A DNA stretch of 64,000 bases from Chryseobacterium viscerum. Its GTDB lineage: Bacteria; Bacteroidota; Bacteroidia; Flavobacteriales; Weeksellaceae. The position numbers and the translations under genes are program-made. The notes beneath the pieces are model-generated. The model made no database searches and was not told the DNA's origin. It saw nothing but the letters and a program-made list of their open reading frames with translations. Of this stretch, positions 53,706 through 62,936 are shown piece after piece. The DNA lies in the NCBI RefSeq assembly GCF_002899945.2, contig NZ_PPEG02000004.1:1-64000 (forward strand), written 5' to 3'. Each line of letters starts with the position of its first letter. Within the stretch, counting starts at the first letter, position 1.

Positions 53706-56700
53706 TATTTAAATTCTACCACTTGGTTATTTTGATTCTTTTTTGGCTTCTTGTCTTTAGATTTCTGGAAGATCTCGCGGAATTTGTCATAGTCTAATGT
53801 AATAATGAATCCGACTCCGGTTTCTATAATCTGCCCTTGAAGAGCCACCTGATACTCGTCCTTACGATAAGCACGCAGCATATATCTTCCGTCTTTAGAA
53901 AGGCTGTAATCTACAGAAACGTTACCCGCAATATTGGTCATGTTTTCGTTCTGGCGTGCCTGACCTTCCAGCCCGAAGTTACTTCCCACGGTTACTTTCA
54001 GTCGGTCATTCAGTAGTTTTTTACTGATATCTACATTCAGATCGGTTCTTGTATTTTTTTGTCCGCTGGAATAATCTTCCGTAGAATCAAGACCGAAATT
54101 CAGGTCTACCCCTTTGATCAGACCGGATGCTAGATTGTTTAGCTGTTGAGAAAGAATCTTACTCACACTCTGTCTGGCCATTGTTTCGGCAGACATTCCG
54201 GCTCCGCTTTCAAATGGATTTTCCCCGATGAATCGGTTTAGAAGCAATAAAGCAAAAACCTGTTTATTCATTTCAGATTCCTGAGTTCTCAACTGAGCAA
54301 GTTTCTGATCAACAATGTCTTTTACATTTGTTGATACAGAGTTATTTTTTTCATCAGTAGTAATATCAAAGGTAAGCAGGGGCTTTAATAATTCTCCCTT
54401 CATTTTCAATAATGCATTGAAAGGAATTCTTTGTTTAAACTGATTCATGAGTGAAGCGTTTCCTTCACCACTTACCTGTTGTTCAACAAGATCAATAGGA
54501 GCAGCTTCCGTTTTGTAGACCGCCGTAATATCCATTTGAGCCATAGTAGGCTCACCTGTCCAGGTGATCGTGCTGCCTTTCTGAATATCAAATTTACGTT
54601 TAAGCAGACTTACAGAAAGATCATAACTTCCTTTTTCCACCTCATAAACTCCTACTAATGTCATTTTTCCGGAAGGATCAATTCCGCCTGTCAATTCTGC
54701 TTCTCCCTGTAGTTTTACAAAATCACCATTTACTTTATCAATAATAATAGAGAGTTTGGCTTCTTTGCTGACTTCAATGTTGACACTCACATCCATCCCT
54801 TTGATACGGCTTTTGGAGTCGAGAGAATCTGTTTTGATCGTTTTATTTAAAACCACCTGATCCTGATCTACAAACTCTACAATACCATCCCTTTCCTGTA
54901 AAGACGGGGAAGATTGAGGAAGAACAAATGTAAAGTCCGTGTTGTCTGCTACATTCAGTTTTCCGTCTACTTTTGGAAGATCCAGGTTTCCACGGATATG
55001 AAGCCCGGCATCAATCGCCAGAACACCATACATGATCGCATCATTAGACTTTTCTGAATTGACAACTTTGAAATCTTTTGCATTCACATTCAGATTGAAG
55101 GCAAAATCTCTGTAGGTCTGGGTAAGAACCTGCCCGTCCACAACAAGAGCATTGCCGTCTTTATCTTTGATCTTGAATTTATCAAACTCAATCCCTCGGC
55201 TCGTAAAGTCTATTTCATCACTCAGATTTCTGAAATCACTTCCTGTTTTTGCGATTTCAAGACCTGCATTATTGAATTTTACTTTTCCTAAAATATTGGG
55301 TTTGTCAGCAGTTCCGGTGATTTTCAGATTTCCTGAGAGATACCCTTCCGTATTGGTAATCGCATTCATAGAGAACCCTTGGATGCTCTTCATCTGAAGC
55401 TGATTGATCGCCATATTCAGATCAAAAGTGCTTGAAGAGGTATTGTAATCTCCAAGAATTTTTACATCATTGTTATTTCCGGAAAGAGCAATGTCAGCAT
55501 TTAAAACATTCGGTGAAGCATTGTTCACTTTTACGGCAAGATTTCCAACAGGACTTCCATATACAATTAAGTCTGAAATATTCAGATCAGAATTGAATGT
55601 CATTTTTTTGGTGACATCCCGAAGCTGTGCTGTCCCATTAATGGTTCCTCTTGCCAGAACAGTATCTTTTTTAATAAGCTCCGTAATGGTTTCAATTTTA
55701 AAATTTTTCAACGAAATGTTCAAAGGACTGCTTGGATTATTGCTTTCCGACTGAATCGCGATTTCACTATTTCCATTAGATAGAATAAAATTATCTGCCA
55801 GAATTCCTTTATTACTGATCTGAATTTTGTTGTTTTCCGCAACATTCCAATCCGTATAATTGAGCTTCAATCCGTTCGGATTTAAAGATATTTCTGTAAT
55901 GTCGTTCAGCGATTTTGCATTTCCTGCAATCAGGAATTGAGTAGCATCTTTCTCGTCTTTTGTAGTAACATTGTATCGGATCGTATTGTCTGCTACATCT
56001 CCATCAATGTTTATTTTGTTTAAAGAAAAACTTGAGCTTTTTAAAGCAGCAACATTCAGACTGTACTGCAATGCCTGGTTTTCATTGGTAACTTTTAAAG
56101 CTCCTTTTTCAATGGTATTCTCCCCATATAACAATCGCGGAATCTGACCGTCAATTTCAATTTTCTGAGAATCTGCATCATAATTTCCTACCAGATTTAT
56201 GGTTTCAAAATCTTTCAGATCCGGAACAAATTTTCTGATCAGGTCATCATTTTTAATTTTTGTAGTAAAGGTAAAATGCTGCCCCGGATCAATTTTTTGG
56301 CTTTTATCCGGCTTCTGGAACTGATAATACTGATTTATGGTTTTCGTTAAAGCCCCAAAGATTTGGGTAAGTTTATATTTACCTTTCAATTCCACATCTG
56401 CCACTTGAGAATTGAAAATAATTTGTGTAGAATCATTGGTAGAGGATGCTTTCAGATTGACTTCCTGTACCGGATACACTTCTTTGGTATCGGAGAAAGC
56501 AAAATCTTTAAGGTTTAAATACCCGTTCAGGTTATTCGGATCTAAACTGGTGAAATCACCATCAATTTTTCCGGCAATGATCATTGGTTTTTCGTAGAAG
56601 CCAAGCTTGTTGACATCCAGCTTGATGACTTCTCCATTTATTTTTACGGTAGGATTTTTTTCATCATAAACTCCTGAAGCCGTCAATTGTAAACTGGCAT

Positions 56701-58756
56701 TCGGGTCTTTTGAGTCTAAAATTACATGATAAGCACCTTTGTTGATCTTTCCGGTAAGATTCATGTTTTGATAGCGATACCCTTTGTAGACCGCAGAAGC
56801 AACATGTCCTTTTAAGTCTGCATTGGCATTTTTAAAATCAAAACTTTCACCTTTTGCTGCAATCTGTGCGGTGATAGGACCAATATCTTTATTCTGAATA
56901 ATTTTTCCTACCTGTATTCCCTGAAGATTAGCTTTTACATCATATAGCTCATGATTTTTTCTACGCATATCTACTTGAGCGATTACAGCGGCATTTCCGA
57001 GAGTGGAGTAGAGATTAAGGTCTGCATTTACCACTTTGGTCGTTCCCTTTGCATTTCCTTTGATGCTGAAATGAGAAGGAAGTGAAATATTGGAAGGTAT
57101 CGTATTTTTCGGGACAAGATTAAAAATCGTTTTGGCATTGGAAGAAAATTCTCCAATTCTCAGATCATAATACAACTGATCAGGGTTCATTGCATTTTTG
57201 ATTTTTCCGGATGCCATTACCCTCAACTCGTCCAGCCCTGAAACTTTAAGGTCTTTGATTAAAAGGTCATTTACACTTCCTTTTACATTGGCGTTGACAT
57301 TTAAAACAGCATTCGGATATTTGTTGAATGGTACTGTATTTTTTAAAGTAGGAACAATATTTAGAATATCAGAGAATCCTATTTTTGAATCTTTTATATT
57401 GGCTGAAATCTTTACAGCACCAAGATTTGAGGTTAGCTGATCAATAGAATTGTAGTTTAAAATAACCTCATCACGCAATATTGTTTTAGGAGTTTGCAGA
57501 TAAAGATCTTTGAGATAAGCTTCCTTTTCTGCATATACAAAATCCGTATTGAATTTCTGAATATCCAACCCTCTTGCCTCGTGAATTTCTGCAGAATTTA
57601 CGGTTCCTGCAAAAGTATTATTCTCCATTTTGAAACTTCTCACCTCAACATTCATTTTTGAAAAATTAAGGTGGTTGAAATCCATTCCCTGTTTGGTTGG
57701 AGCAATAGCGGTATTGTTATAATTTACTTTTACATCATTCAAAACAAGCTTTCCTAAGAGAAGTTTCATCGCCTTATCCTGATCCGAAGCTTTGGAAACT
57801 TCTGGCTCTTTTGTCGTTTTCGGATTGGCATTCTGAGCCGGAAGATAAAGATTGGCATTAATATCAGCTCCGGAAAGAAATACATTGGCTACGTTGTAAG
57901 CGTTGTTTTCAAGATCAAGCTTATTGACCTTTGTGCTCAGCTCTTTGAATATAACTTTTGCAAATGTTTTGGTATTTTCATCATCGTAATCAATATCGAA
58001 ATGAGTAAGCTTAATGCCTCTCAAACCAATGTTCATCGGTGTCTTTTTGTTGAGAGAGTCTACTTTTTTCTCAACCTTATTTGCCACTTCTTCTATAAGA
58101 CCCTGCTTTAGCTTTAGTTTTAATCCGTCAAGATTAATATCATTGACCGCGTAATTATTTTTGGTAAGATCAAAAGTTTTTACCCTGGTATCAAACGATT
58201 TAAAATAGAGTTTAATATCATTCTTTGACTGCTGGTCATTGAAGGTAACGCCAATATCTTTTAAATTAATTTTATCCAGAGAAATAATAAATGGCTTAGA
58301 AGAGCTTTCTTCCTTATCAGTGGTAGCAAAAGCATCGATGATATAATCAAAATTGAATTTACCATCCTGCTTCCGTACAACATTGGCGCGGGCTCCTTCC
58401 ATACTCACCGAAGTAATATCTGCCGTAGAATTGATAAGCTTTAGCATATGCAGCCCTACATCCAGTTTTTTGACTGCAAGAAGAGTATCTACGTCTTGTC
58501 CTTTCAGATATAGGTTTTCCATCACAAGACTGTTGGGAAATCCTATGTAGACTTTTTCAAGGCTTACCTTGGTTTTGATTTTTTTCTCAAGATAAACAAT
58601 GAGCTTGTCCTTAATAAAGTTCTGAACGGCTGGAAGTCTTAAGCTTAGTATCAACAGGGTAAGAAGAACCAATATTGAAATAAAGGTTATAACAATACGC
58701 CTTAAGAGTTTTGTGGTGTTGATTTTCAGTTTCAAATTCGGTGTGGTTTCTAACAA
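53705..58756 (-). CDS. TamB-type translocation and assembly protein
   Basis: 1683 residues, among the largest proteins here. An N-terminal anchor (LRRIVITFISILVLLTLLILSLRL) is followed by a very long beta-rich, AsmA/TamB-like repeat domain, rich in 'DL-x-V-x-G' strands. The C-terminal TamB domain has GGIDPSGKMTLVGVYEVEKGSYDL, FRKG-type ITWTGEPTMAQMDITAVYKT and LNRFIGENPFESG. It spans the periplasm, probably as a lipid groove. The frame begins with TTG; no ATG precedes the anchor, so the start codon may be TTG. It overlaps the Omp85-type gene by one base. Confidence 0.92.
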   Translation of the reverse strand: MLETTPNLKLKINTTKLLRRIVITFISILVLLTLLILSLRLPAVQNFIKDKLIVYLEKKIKTKVSLEKVYIGFPNSLVMENLYLKGQDVDTLLAVKKLDVGLHMLKLINSTADITSVSMEGARANVVRKQDGKFNFDYIIDAFATTDKEESSSKPFIISLDKINLKDIGVTFNDQQSKNDIKLYFKSFDTRVKTFDLTKNNYAVNDINLDGLKLKLKQGLIEEVANKVEKKVDSLNKKTPMNIGLRGIKLTHFDIDYDDENTKTFAKVIFKELSTKVNKLDLENNAYNVANVFLSGADINANLYLPAQNANPKTTKEPEVSKASDQDKAMKLLLGKLVLNDVKVNYNNTAIAPTKQGMDFNHLNFSKMNVEVRSFKMENNTFAGTVNSAEIHEARGLDIQKFNTDFVYAEKEAYLKDLYLQTPKTILRDEVILNYNSIDQLTSNLGAVKISANIKDSKIGFSDILNIVPTLKNTVPFNKYPNAVLNVNANVKGSVNDLLIKDLKVSGLDELRVMASGKIKNAMNPDQLYYDLRIGEFSSNAKTIFNLVPKNTIPSNISLPSHFSIKGNAKGTTKVVNADLNLYSTLGNAAVIAQVDMRRKNHELYDVKANLQGIQVGKIIQNKDIGPITAQIAAKGESFDFKNANADLKGHVASAVYKGYRYQNMNLTGKINKGAYHVILDSKDPNASLQLTASGVYDEKNPTVKINGEVIKLDVNKLGFYEKPMIIAGKIDGDFTSLDPNNLNGYLNLKDFAFSDTKEVYPVQEVNLKASSTNDSTQIIFNSQVADVELKGKYKLTQIFGALTKTINQYYQFQKPDKSQKIDPGQHFTFTTKIKNDDLIRKFVPDLKDFETINLVGNYDADSQKIEIDGQIPRLLYGENTIEKGALKVTNENQALQYSLNVAALKSSSFSLNKINIDGDVADNTIRYNVTTKDEKDATQFLIAGNAKSLNDITEISLNPNGLKLNYTDWNVAENNKIQISNKGILADNFILSNGNSEIAIQSESNNPSSPLNISLKNFKIETITELIKKDTVLARGTINGTAQLRDVTKKMTFNSDLNISDLIVYGSPVGNLAVKVNNASPNVLNADIALSGNNNDVKILGDYNTSSSTFDLNMAINQLQMKSIQGFSMNAITNTEGYLSGNLKITGTADKPNILGKVKFNNAGLEIAKTGSDFRNLSDEIDFTSRGIEFDKFKIKDKDGNALVVDGQVLTQTYRDFAFNLNVNAKDFKVVNSEKSNDAIMYGVLAIDAGLHIRGNLDLPKVDGKLNVADNTDFTFVLPQSSPSLQERDGIVEFVDQDQVVLNKTIKTDSLDSKSRIKGMDVSVNIEVSKEAKLSIIIDKVNGDFVKLQGEAELTGGIDPSGKMTLVGVYEVEKGSYDLSVSLLKRKFDIQKGSTITWTGEPTMAQMDITAVYKTEAAPIDLVEQQVSGEGNASLMNQFKQRIPFNALLKMKGELLKPLLTFDITTDEKNNSVSTNVKDIVDQKLAQLRTQESEMNKQVFALLLLNRFIGENPFESGAGMSAETMARQSVSKILSQQLNNLASGLIKGVDLNFGLDSTEDYSSGQKNTRTDLNVDISKKLLNDRLKVTVGSNFGLEGQARQNENMTNIAGNVSVDYSLSKDGRYMLRAYRKDEYQVALQGQIIETGVGFIITLDYDKFREIFQKSKDKKPKKNQNNQVVEFK

Positions 58757-58816
58757 AGATAATAATACTAAATTATTTTGACTTTGTTGTGGTACCCTTT
58801 ACGAATGCAAAAATCC

Positions 58817-58891
58817 TGCCTTGGCTGTCTTTTTATGGAATTTCTAGTTTGTAGTTGTCAAGTGAATAGTTGAGTAAGACAGGCCAAGGCA
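58817..58891 (-). other. Large stem-loop 1 downstream of ccoP
   Basis: TGCCTTGGCTGTCTT (58817-58831) faces AAGACAGGCCAAGGCA (58876-58891), 14-15 paired bases with one bulge. A T-run on the minus strand follows the stem. The loop of ~44 bases could fold further. It is one of two stem-loops in the 273-bp gap 58757-59029, which has no gene. Confidence 0.65.
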
Positions 58892-58910
58892 AGAATTGTT
58901 ATTGTAAAAA

Positions 58911-58998
58911 ACGCCCCCTTTTTATCATTTTTTGATGTTGAAAAGGTTAGTTAGCAAAAATGAAAATTCAAAAGTTAGTGTAGTTGTAAAGGGGGCGT
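58911..58998 (-). terminator. Large stem-loop 2, probable ccoP terminator
   Basis: ACGCCCCCTTT (58911-58921) and AAAGGGGGCGT (58988-58998) form an 11-bp GC-rich stem with a ~66-base loop. On the minus strand, which is the ccoP sense, the stem is followed by TTTTTT. It is 31 bp after the ccoP stop and is the likely terminator of ccoNO-ccoP. Confidence 0.65.
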
Positions 58999-59029
58999 GG
59001 CATGGTTTATATGATAGATAATAATTTTT

Positions 59030-59917
59030 TTAGTTGTTTCCGTTCTCCCATTTTACTTCTTCTCCCTGTGGGGCAGCACCCCCTTGAGCAGTTGTAATTG
59101 GAGCCGTTTCCTGGTTGATATGATAAATATAAGCGGCAATTTTTTCTGCATCTCTTCCTGTAATAGTTCCTTCCTTGATGAAAGGTCTCATGGTAGGATT
59201 GTTGGGAGAGCCGTTTTCAAGCATCCAGAAAACATTTTTAAATAAGCTTTTTTCTTTCATGTTGATCCAGTGGGTGTCGGTAAGGTTGGGACCTATACCT
59301 CCTTTTCCACCGTCTCCATGGCAGGTAACGCAATTCGTTTTGAAAAGCTCCTGTCCTTCTGCAATATTATCGGCACTGTATTTTGCGGATTCCAGATTGA
59401 TCTGAGGTGCGGTTTTTTCATACTCCTCGATGGAAGCTAACATGGTTTTTGCTTCTTTCGTATATTCTACTTCCGGATGGGCGTAGTCTGTAAAAGAGAA
59501 GGCTAGTAGATACACTGCACAGAAAATACATCCAAACCAGAATAGACCTATCCACCATTTTGGAAGAGAATTGTCAAGCTCTGTAATTCCGTCAAAACCA
59601 TGGTCGATAAGGATGTCCTTTTCTTCGGTCACAGATTGCTTTTTGAAGGCAGAATTCCATAATTTCTGATAATAAGGAACCTTTTTTTCTGCCAGATATT
59701 GTTTTTTCTCTTCTTCTGATAATCGGCTGAAGCTTTCATTTTCCACCAGATCTCCAATCGAGTTCATGATCAGCAGAAGAATAGTGGCAATTAATATCAG
59801 TGCCCAGAAAAAAGGGGAAGAGAAATATCCTGAATCTCCGGCGAACATTTCAAAGGCCATGATCGTTAAACCTATCGTTGTTGCGATATATATTGAAATT
59901 GGGGTTCTCGTTTTCAT
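59030..59917 (-). CDS. ccoP: cbb3 cytochrome c oxidase subunit CcoP
   Basis: 295 residues. Two N-terminal membrane segments (TIGLTIMAFEMFAG and FFWALILIATILLLIM) are followed by a helical cytoplasmic part, a third membrane segment (KWWIGLFWFGCIFCAVYLLAF), and one cytochrome c domain with heme site CVTCH and the axial-Met region NNPTMRPF. Only one CxxCH is present, whereas proteobacterial CcoP usually has two. CcoP feeds electrons to the oxidase. It lies 20 bp after the ccoNO stop, with no ccoQ gene between them. Confidence 0.93.
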   Translation of the reverse strand: MKTRTPISIYIATTIGLTIMAFEMFAGDSGYFSSPFFWALILIATILLLIMNSIGDLVENESFSRLSEEEKKQYLAEKKVPYYQKLWNSAFKKQSVTEEKDILIDHGFDGITELDNSLPKWWIGLFWFGCIFCAVYLLAFSFTDYAHPEVEYTKEAKTMLASIEEYEKTAPQINLESAKYSADNIAEGQELFKTNCVTCHGDGGKGGIGPNLTDTHWINMKEKSLFKNVFWMLENGSPNNPTMRPFIKEGTITGRDAEKIAAYIYHINQETAPITTAQGGAAPQGEEVKWENGNN

Positions 59918-59936
59918 TGCAATACAATTTTAAATG

Positions 59937-62216
59937 TTACTCTACGCTTGCTGTTTGTACCTGTGTTGTTTTAATATCTGTACCTAATCTCTGCAGGTAA
60001 GCAATCATTGCTACGATTTCTCTCTGTTCAAGGGGTACATAGGCAGATCCTTTTGCCGTTTTTTCTTTGACCATCTGATCTTTTATATCAATAGCTTCAG
60101 AATAGATTCTTTGTACAATAGCCTTGGATTGGTTATCTGCCCATTGGTTGGCAGAATCTATCTGAGCTTTGGTATAGGGTACATCGAAGACATTTTTCAT
60201 CAGTTTCATTTTATCTACCATCTCGTTTCTGTCCAGCTTATTGGTGATCAGCCATGGGAAACGCGGCATGATAGAACCTGCAGAAGTAATCCTTGGGTTG
60301 TACATATGTTTGAAGTGCCATGAATCTGGGTTTCTGCCTCCTTCTCTGTGAAGATCTGGCCCTGTTCTTTTAGATCCCCATAAGAAGGGTCTGTCATATA
60401 CAAATTCTCCCGCTTTGGAATATTGTCCGTTTTTTCCTTCAAATCTCATTACTTCATCACGGAAAGGTCTGATCATCTGAGAGTGGCAGGCGTTACATCC
60501 TTCACGGATATATAAATCTCTACCTTCAAGCTCCAGTGGAGTATAGGGTTTTACGGCTGTAATCGTTGGAACACTTTGCTTCAGTGAGAGCGTCGGAACA
60601 ATTTCCACCAATCCACCGATTGCTATTGTGATGAAAGCTAATATAGATAGTAGAGTAGGCGTTCTTTCCAACCATAAGTGCACCCCTTCGCCTTCTTTTC
60701 TTGAAGTTCCGATATTGGCTAATGCAGGAGCCTCCGCTGGAACTTCTTTCTGGAATGATCCGGCTTTAACAGTTTTGATAACGTTGATCACCATTAAAAT
60801 CGCCCCTAAAAGATAAAATATACCTCCTAAGAATCTCATTTTAAAGTAAGGAATGATTGCTGTAACGGTGTCTAGCCAGTTTTTCCATAATAAGGTTCCG
60901 TCAGGGTTAAACTGTTTCCACATCAATCCCTGTGTGAATCCTGCGATATACATGGGTACAGCATAGAAGATAATTCCTAATGTTCCCAGCCAAAAGTGCC
61001 AGTTGGCTAATTTTTTAGACCAAAGGGGTGTTCTCCACATGATCGGAACTAGGTAATATACCACTCCGAATGCCATGAAACCATTCCATCCAAGAGCTCC
61101 TAAGTGTACGTGACCAATCACCCAGTCGGTGTAGTGACCAATTTTATTTAATGATTTTGTTGCTAATAAAGGTCCTTCGAAAGTGGCCATACCATAGCAG
61201 GTAATAGCGACTACAAAGAATTTTAGAATAGGATTTTCTCTTACTTTATCCCAGGCCCCTCTTAAGGTAAGAAGACCATTCAGCATTCCTCCCCATGATG
61301 GGGCAATAAGCATAATGGAGAACCCTGTTCCTACTGCCTGAGCCCATGCCGGTAATGCTGTATATTGCAGGTGGTGAGGGCCGGCCCAGAGGTATACAAA
61401 GATCAGCGACCAGAAGTGAATAATGGATAGTTTGTATGAGAATACCGGTCGCTGTGCTGCTTTTGGCATAAAGTAATACATCAGACCTAATACAGGAGTG
61501 GTTAATACGAATGCTACCGCATTATGTCCATACCACCATTGTACTAATGCATCTTTTACACCTGCATATACAGAATAAGATTTCCAACTTGTGAAAGATA
61601 AAGGAACTTCAAGGTTATTGAAGATGTGAAGCATTGCTACAGCAATCCAGGTTGCCAGATAGAACCAGATAGCTACATACAAATGTCTTACTCTTCTTTT
61701 GGCGATAGTTCCAAACATATTGATTCCGAAAATGATCCATGAGAATGCAATTAAGATGTCAATCGGCCATTCATGTTCAGCATATTCTTTTGAAGTATTG
61801 ATTCCCATAAGGAAAGTAATCACTACGCTGACGATCATAAACTGCCATGACCAGAAATGAATCCATGATAATGTGTCACTGTACATTCTGGTTTTAAGAA
61901 GTCTTTGCATACTGTAGTAAGCACCGCAGAAAAAGGAGTTACACACGAAAGCAAAAATTACAGCACTTGTATGGAGCATTCTGATTCTTCCGAAGCCCAT
62001 CGCTCCCTGAGTATTGATCAGCCCCTGAATATTACCCGAAGCTAAGCTTTTAATAGTTGTATCATCTGTACCGAATAAAAATTCAGGTAATTCAGGATAA
62101 AAAAGCATCAGTGCAGCTGTAAGCCCCAGCAGAAATCCTACAAGTCCGAATGTGATAGTCGCATAGAGGAATGCTCTGACAATATTATTGTCATAATTAA
62201 ATTTTTGCGTCTCCAT
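59937..62216 (-). CDS. ccoN: cbb3 cytochrome c oxidase, fused CcoN-CcoO
   Basis: 759 residues from the ATG near 62216; a TTG nine bases upstream is discarded. The first ~500 residues are CcoN, the heme-copper catalytic subunit, with the membrane helices and ligand histidines seen in WWYGHNAVAF and AGPHHLQYT, then HVHLGALGWNGF. The CcoO part starts around residue 540 with a membrane anchor and the heme site GCNACHSQMIRPF, followed by KRTGPDLHREGGR. Fusion of N and O is typical of Bacteroidota. The enzyme reduces oxygen at low concentration and pumps protons. An XRE regulator is divergent from it. Confidence 0.97.
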   Translation of the reverse strand: METQKFNYDNNIVRAFLYATITFGLVGFLLGLTAALMLFYPELPEFLFGTDDTTIKSLASGNIQGLINTQGAMGFGRIRMLHTSAVIFAFVCNSFFCGAYYSMQRLLKTRMYSDTLSWIHFWSWQFMIVSVVITFLMGINTSKEYAEHEWPIDILIAFSWIIFGINMFGTIAKRRVRHLYVAIWFYLATWIAVAMLHIFNNLEVPLSFTSWKSYSVYAGVKDALVQWWYGHNAVAFVLTTPVLGLMYYFMPKAAQRPVFSYKLSIIHFWSLIFVYLWAGPHHLQYTALPAWAQAVGTGFSIMLIAPSWGGMLNGLLTLRGAWDKVRENPILKFFVVAITCYGMATFEGPLLATKSLNKIGHYTDWVIGHVHLGALGWNGFMAFGVVYYLVPIMWRTPLWSKKLANWHFWLGTLGIIFYAVPMYIAGFTQGLMWKQFNPDGTLLWKNWLDTVTAIIPYFKMRFLGGIFYLLGAILMVINVIKTVKAGSFQKEVPAEAPALANIGTSRKEGEGVHLWLERTPTLLSILAFITIAIGGLVEIVPTLSLKQSVPTITAVKPYTPLELEGRDLYIREGCNACHSQMIRPFRDEVMRFEGKNGQYSKAGEFVYDRPFLWGSKRTGPDLHREGGRNPDSWHFKHMYNPRITSAGSIMPRFPWLITNKLDRNEMVDKMKLMKNVFDVPYTKAQIDSANQWADNQSKAIVQRIYSEAIDIKDQMVKEKTAKGSAYVPLEQREIVAMIAYLQRLGTDIKTTQVQTASVE

Positions 62217-62323
62217 AAATTCCAATAGTGTTTACCGAAGTGATATTTTCTCTGAAAAAAGGGTTGTTTTTAAGCCTTTTCTATGTTGAAAATAAATATC
62301 ATGTAACGTGTATAATGTTTTGC

Positions 62324-62344
62324 CAAAGGTATTTATTACCTTTG
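62324..62344. promoter_or_regulatory. Symmetric divergent promoter region (ccoNO / XRE)
   Basis: CAAAGGTA (62324-62331) and TACCTTTG (62337-62344) form a perfect inverted repeat with a five-base TTTAT centre. Each arm, read outward, is a TAnnTTTG -7 element, so the site could hold two back-to-back promoters or an operator covering both. -33 elements are weak on both sides. Confidence 0.6.
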
Positions 62345-62397
62345 TTAGAGGCTAATAGATAATCTTCTAAAATATACCGAAAACTACTAAAACAAAA

Positions 62398-62694
62398 ATG
62401 ATGAAAGTATGTGGACAAAATATCAGGAAAATACGTAGGGGCAGAGATCTTACGCAGGAATATATGGCTTTTGAAATGGGGATTTCCCAGAAGGCCTATT
62501 CCGATATTGAGAATTCCAAGGTGAAGATCAACCTGGAGATACTGACTAAAATATCCAATATTTTAGACATTAAGCCATCCGATATCTGCAGCATTTCGCA
62601 CAAATGTGGAACAGACGGAAATGAAGATAAGTATCAGAGCCTTTTGGAGTATATGAAAAATAATAATATTGAGATTCCGAAAGAGTTTTTGTAA
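62398..62694 (+). CDS. XRE-family HTH transcriptional regulator
   Basis: 98 residues. The N-terminal helix-turn-helix reads GQNIRKIRRGRDLTQEYMAFEMGISQKAYSDIENSKVKINLEILTKISNILDI, the Cro/C1-type pattern with the recognition helix at SQKAYSDIEN. A short C-terminal tail follows. ATGATG offers two start codons; I use the first. It is divergent from ccoNO across ~180 bp, which suggests it regulates the oxidase or itself via the symmetric site. The effector, if any, is unknown. Confidence 0.9.
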   Translation: MMKVCGQNIRKIRRGRDLTQEYMAFEMGISQKAYSDIENSKVKINLEILTKISNILDIKPSDICSISHKCGTDGNEDKYQSLLEYMKNNNIEIPKEFL

Positions 62695-62739
62695 ACTTTA
62701 GTTGTACGCTTTACATTCAATATAAGTCATCATAAAATA

Positions 62740-62777
62740 ATGATCTCCTTCAGCTATTGATGGAGATCATCTTTTTT
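62740..62777 (+). terminator. Terminator of the XRE gene
   Basis: ATGATCTCC and GGAGATCAT form a 9-bp stem with a 13-base loop, followed by a T-run. Confidence 0.88.
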
Positions 62778-62936
62778 GTACTAAAAAAGAGACAACAACT
62801 CGTAAGCTTTATCAATAAGGATATAAAAGAAAAGAGGCCTCTTCTGTTAGGGGGAGCCCGAATTGTCAATTTACCCCATGGAATGTGAATTTCTCTCAAA
62901 AGTTTTTATATATTTAGCGACCGAATAATTCATTCA

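Noticed and set aside
62778..62936. AAGAGGCCTCTT palindrome at 62833-62844 as a regulatory operator for the permease gene
   Set aside because: It is a single short palindrome with no second copy in the region, too weak to call as a site.
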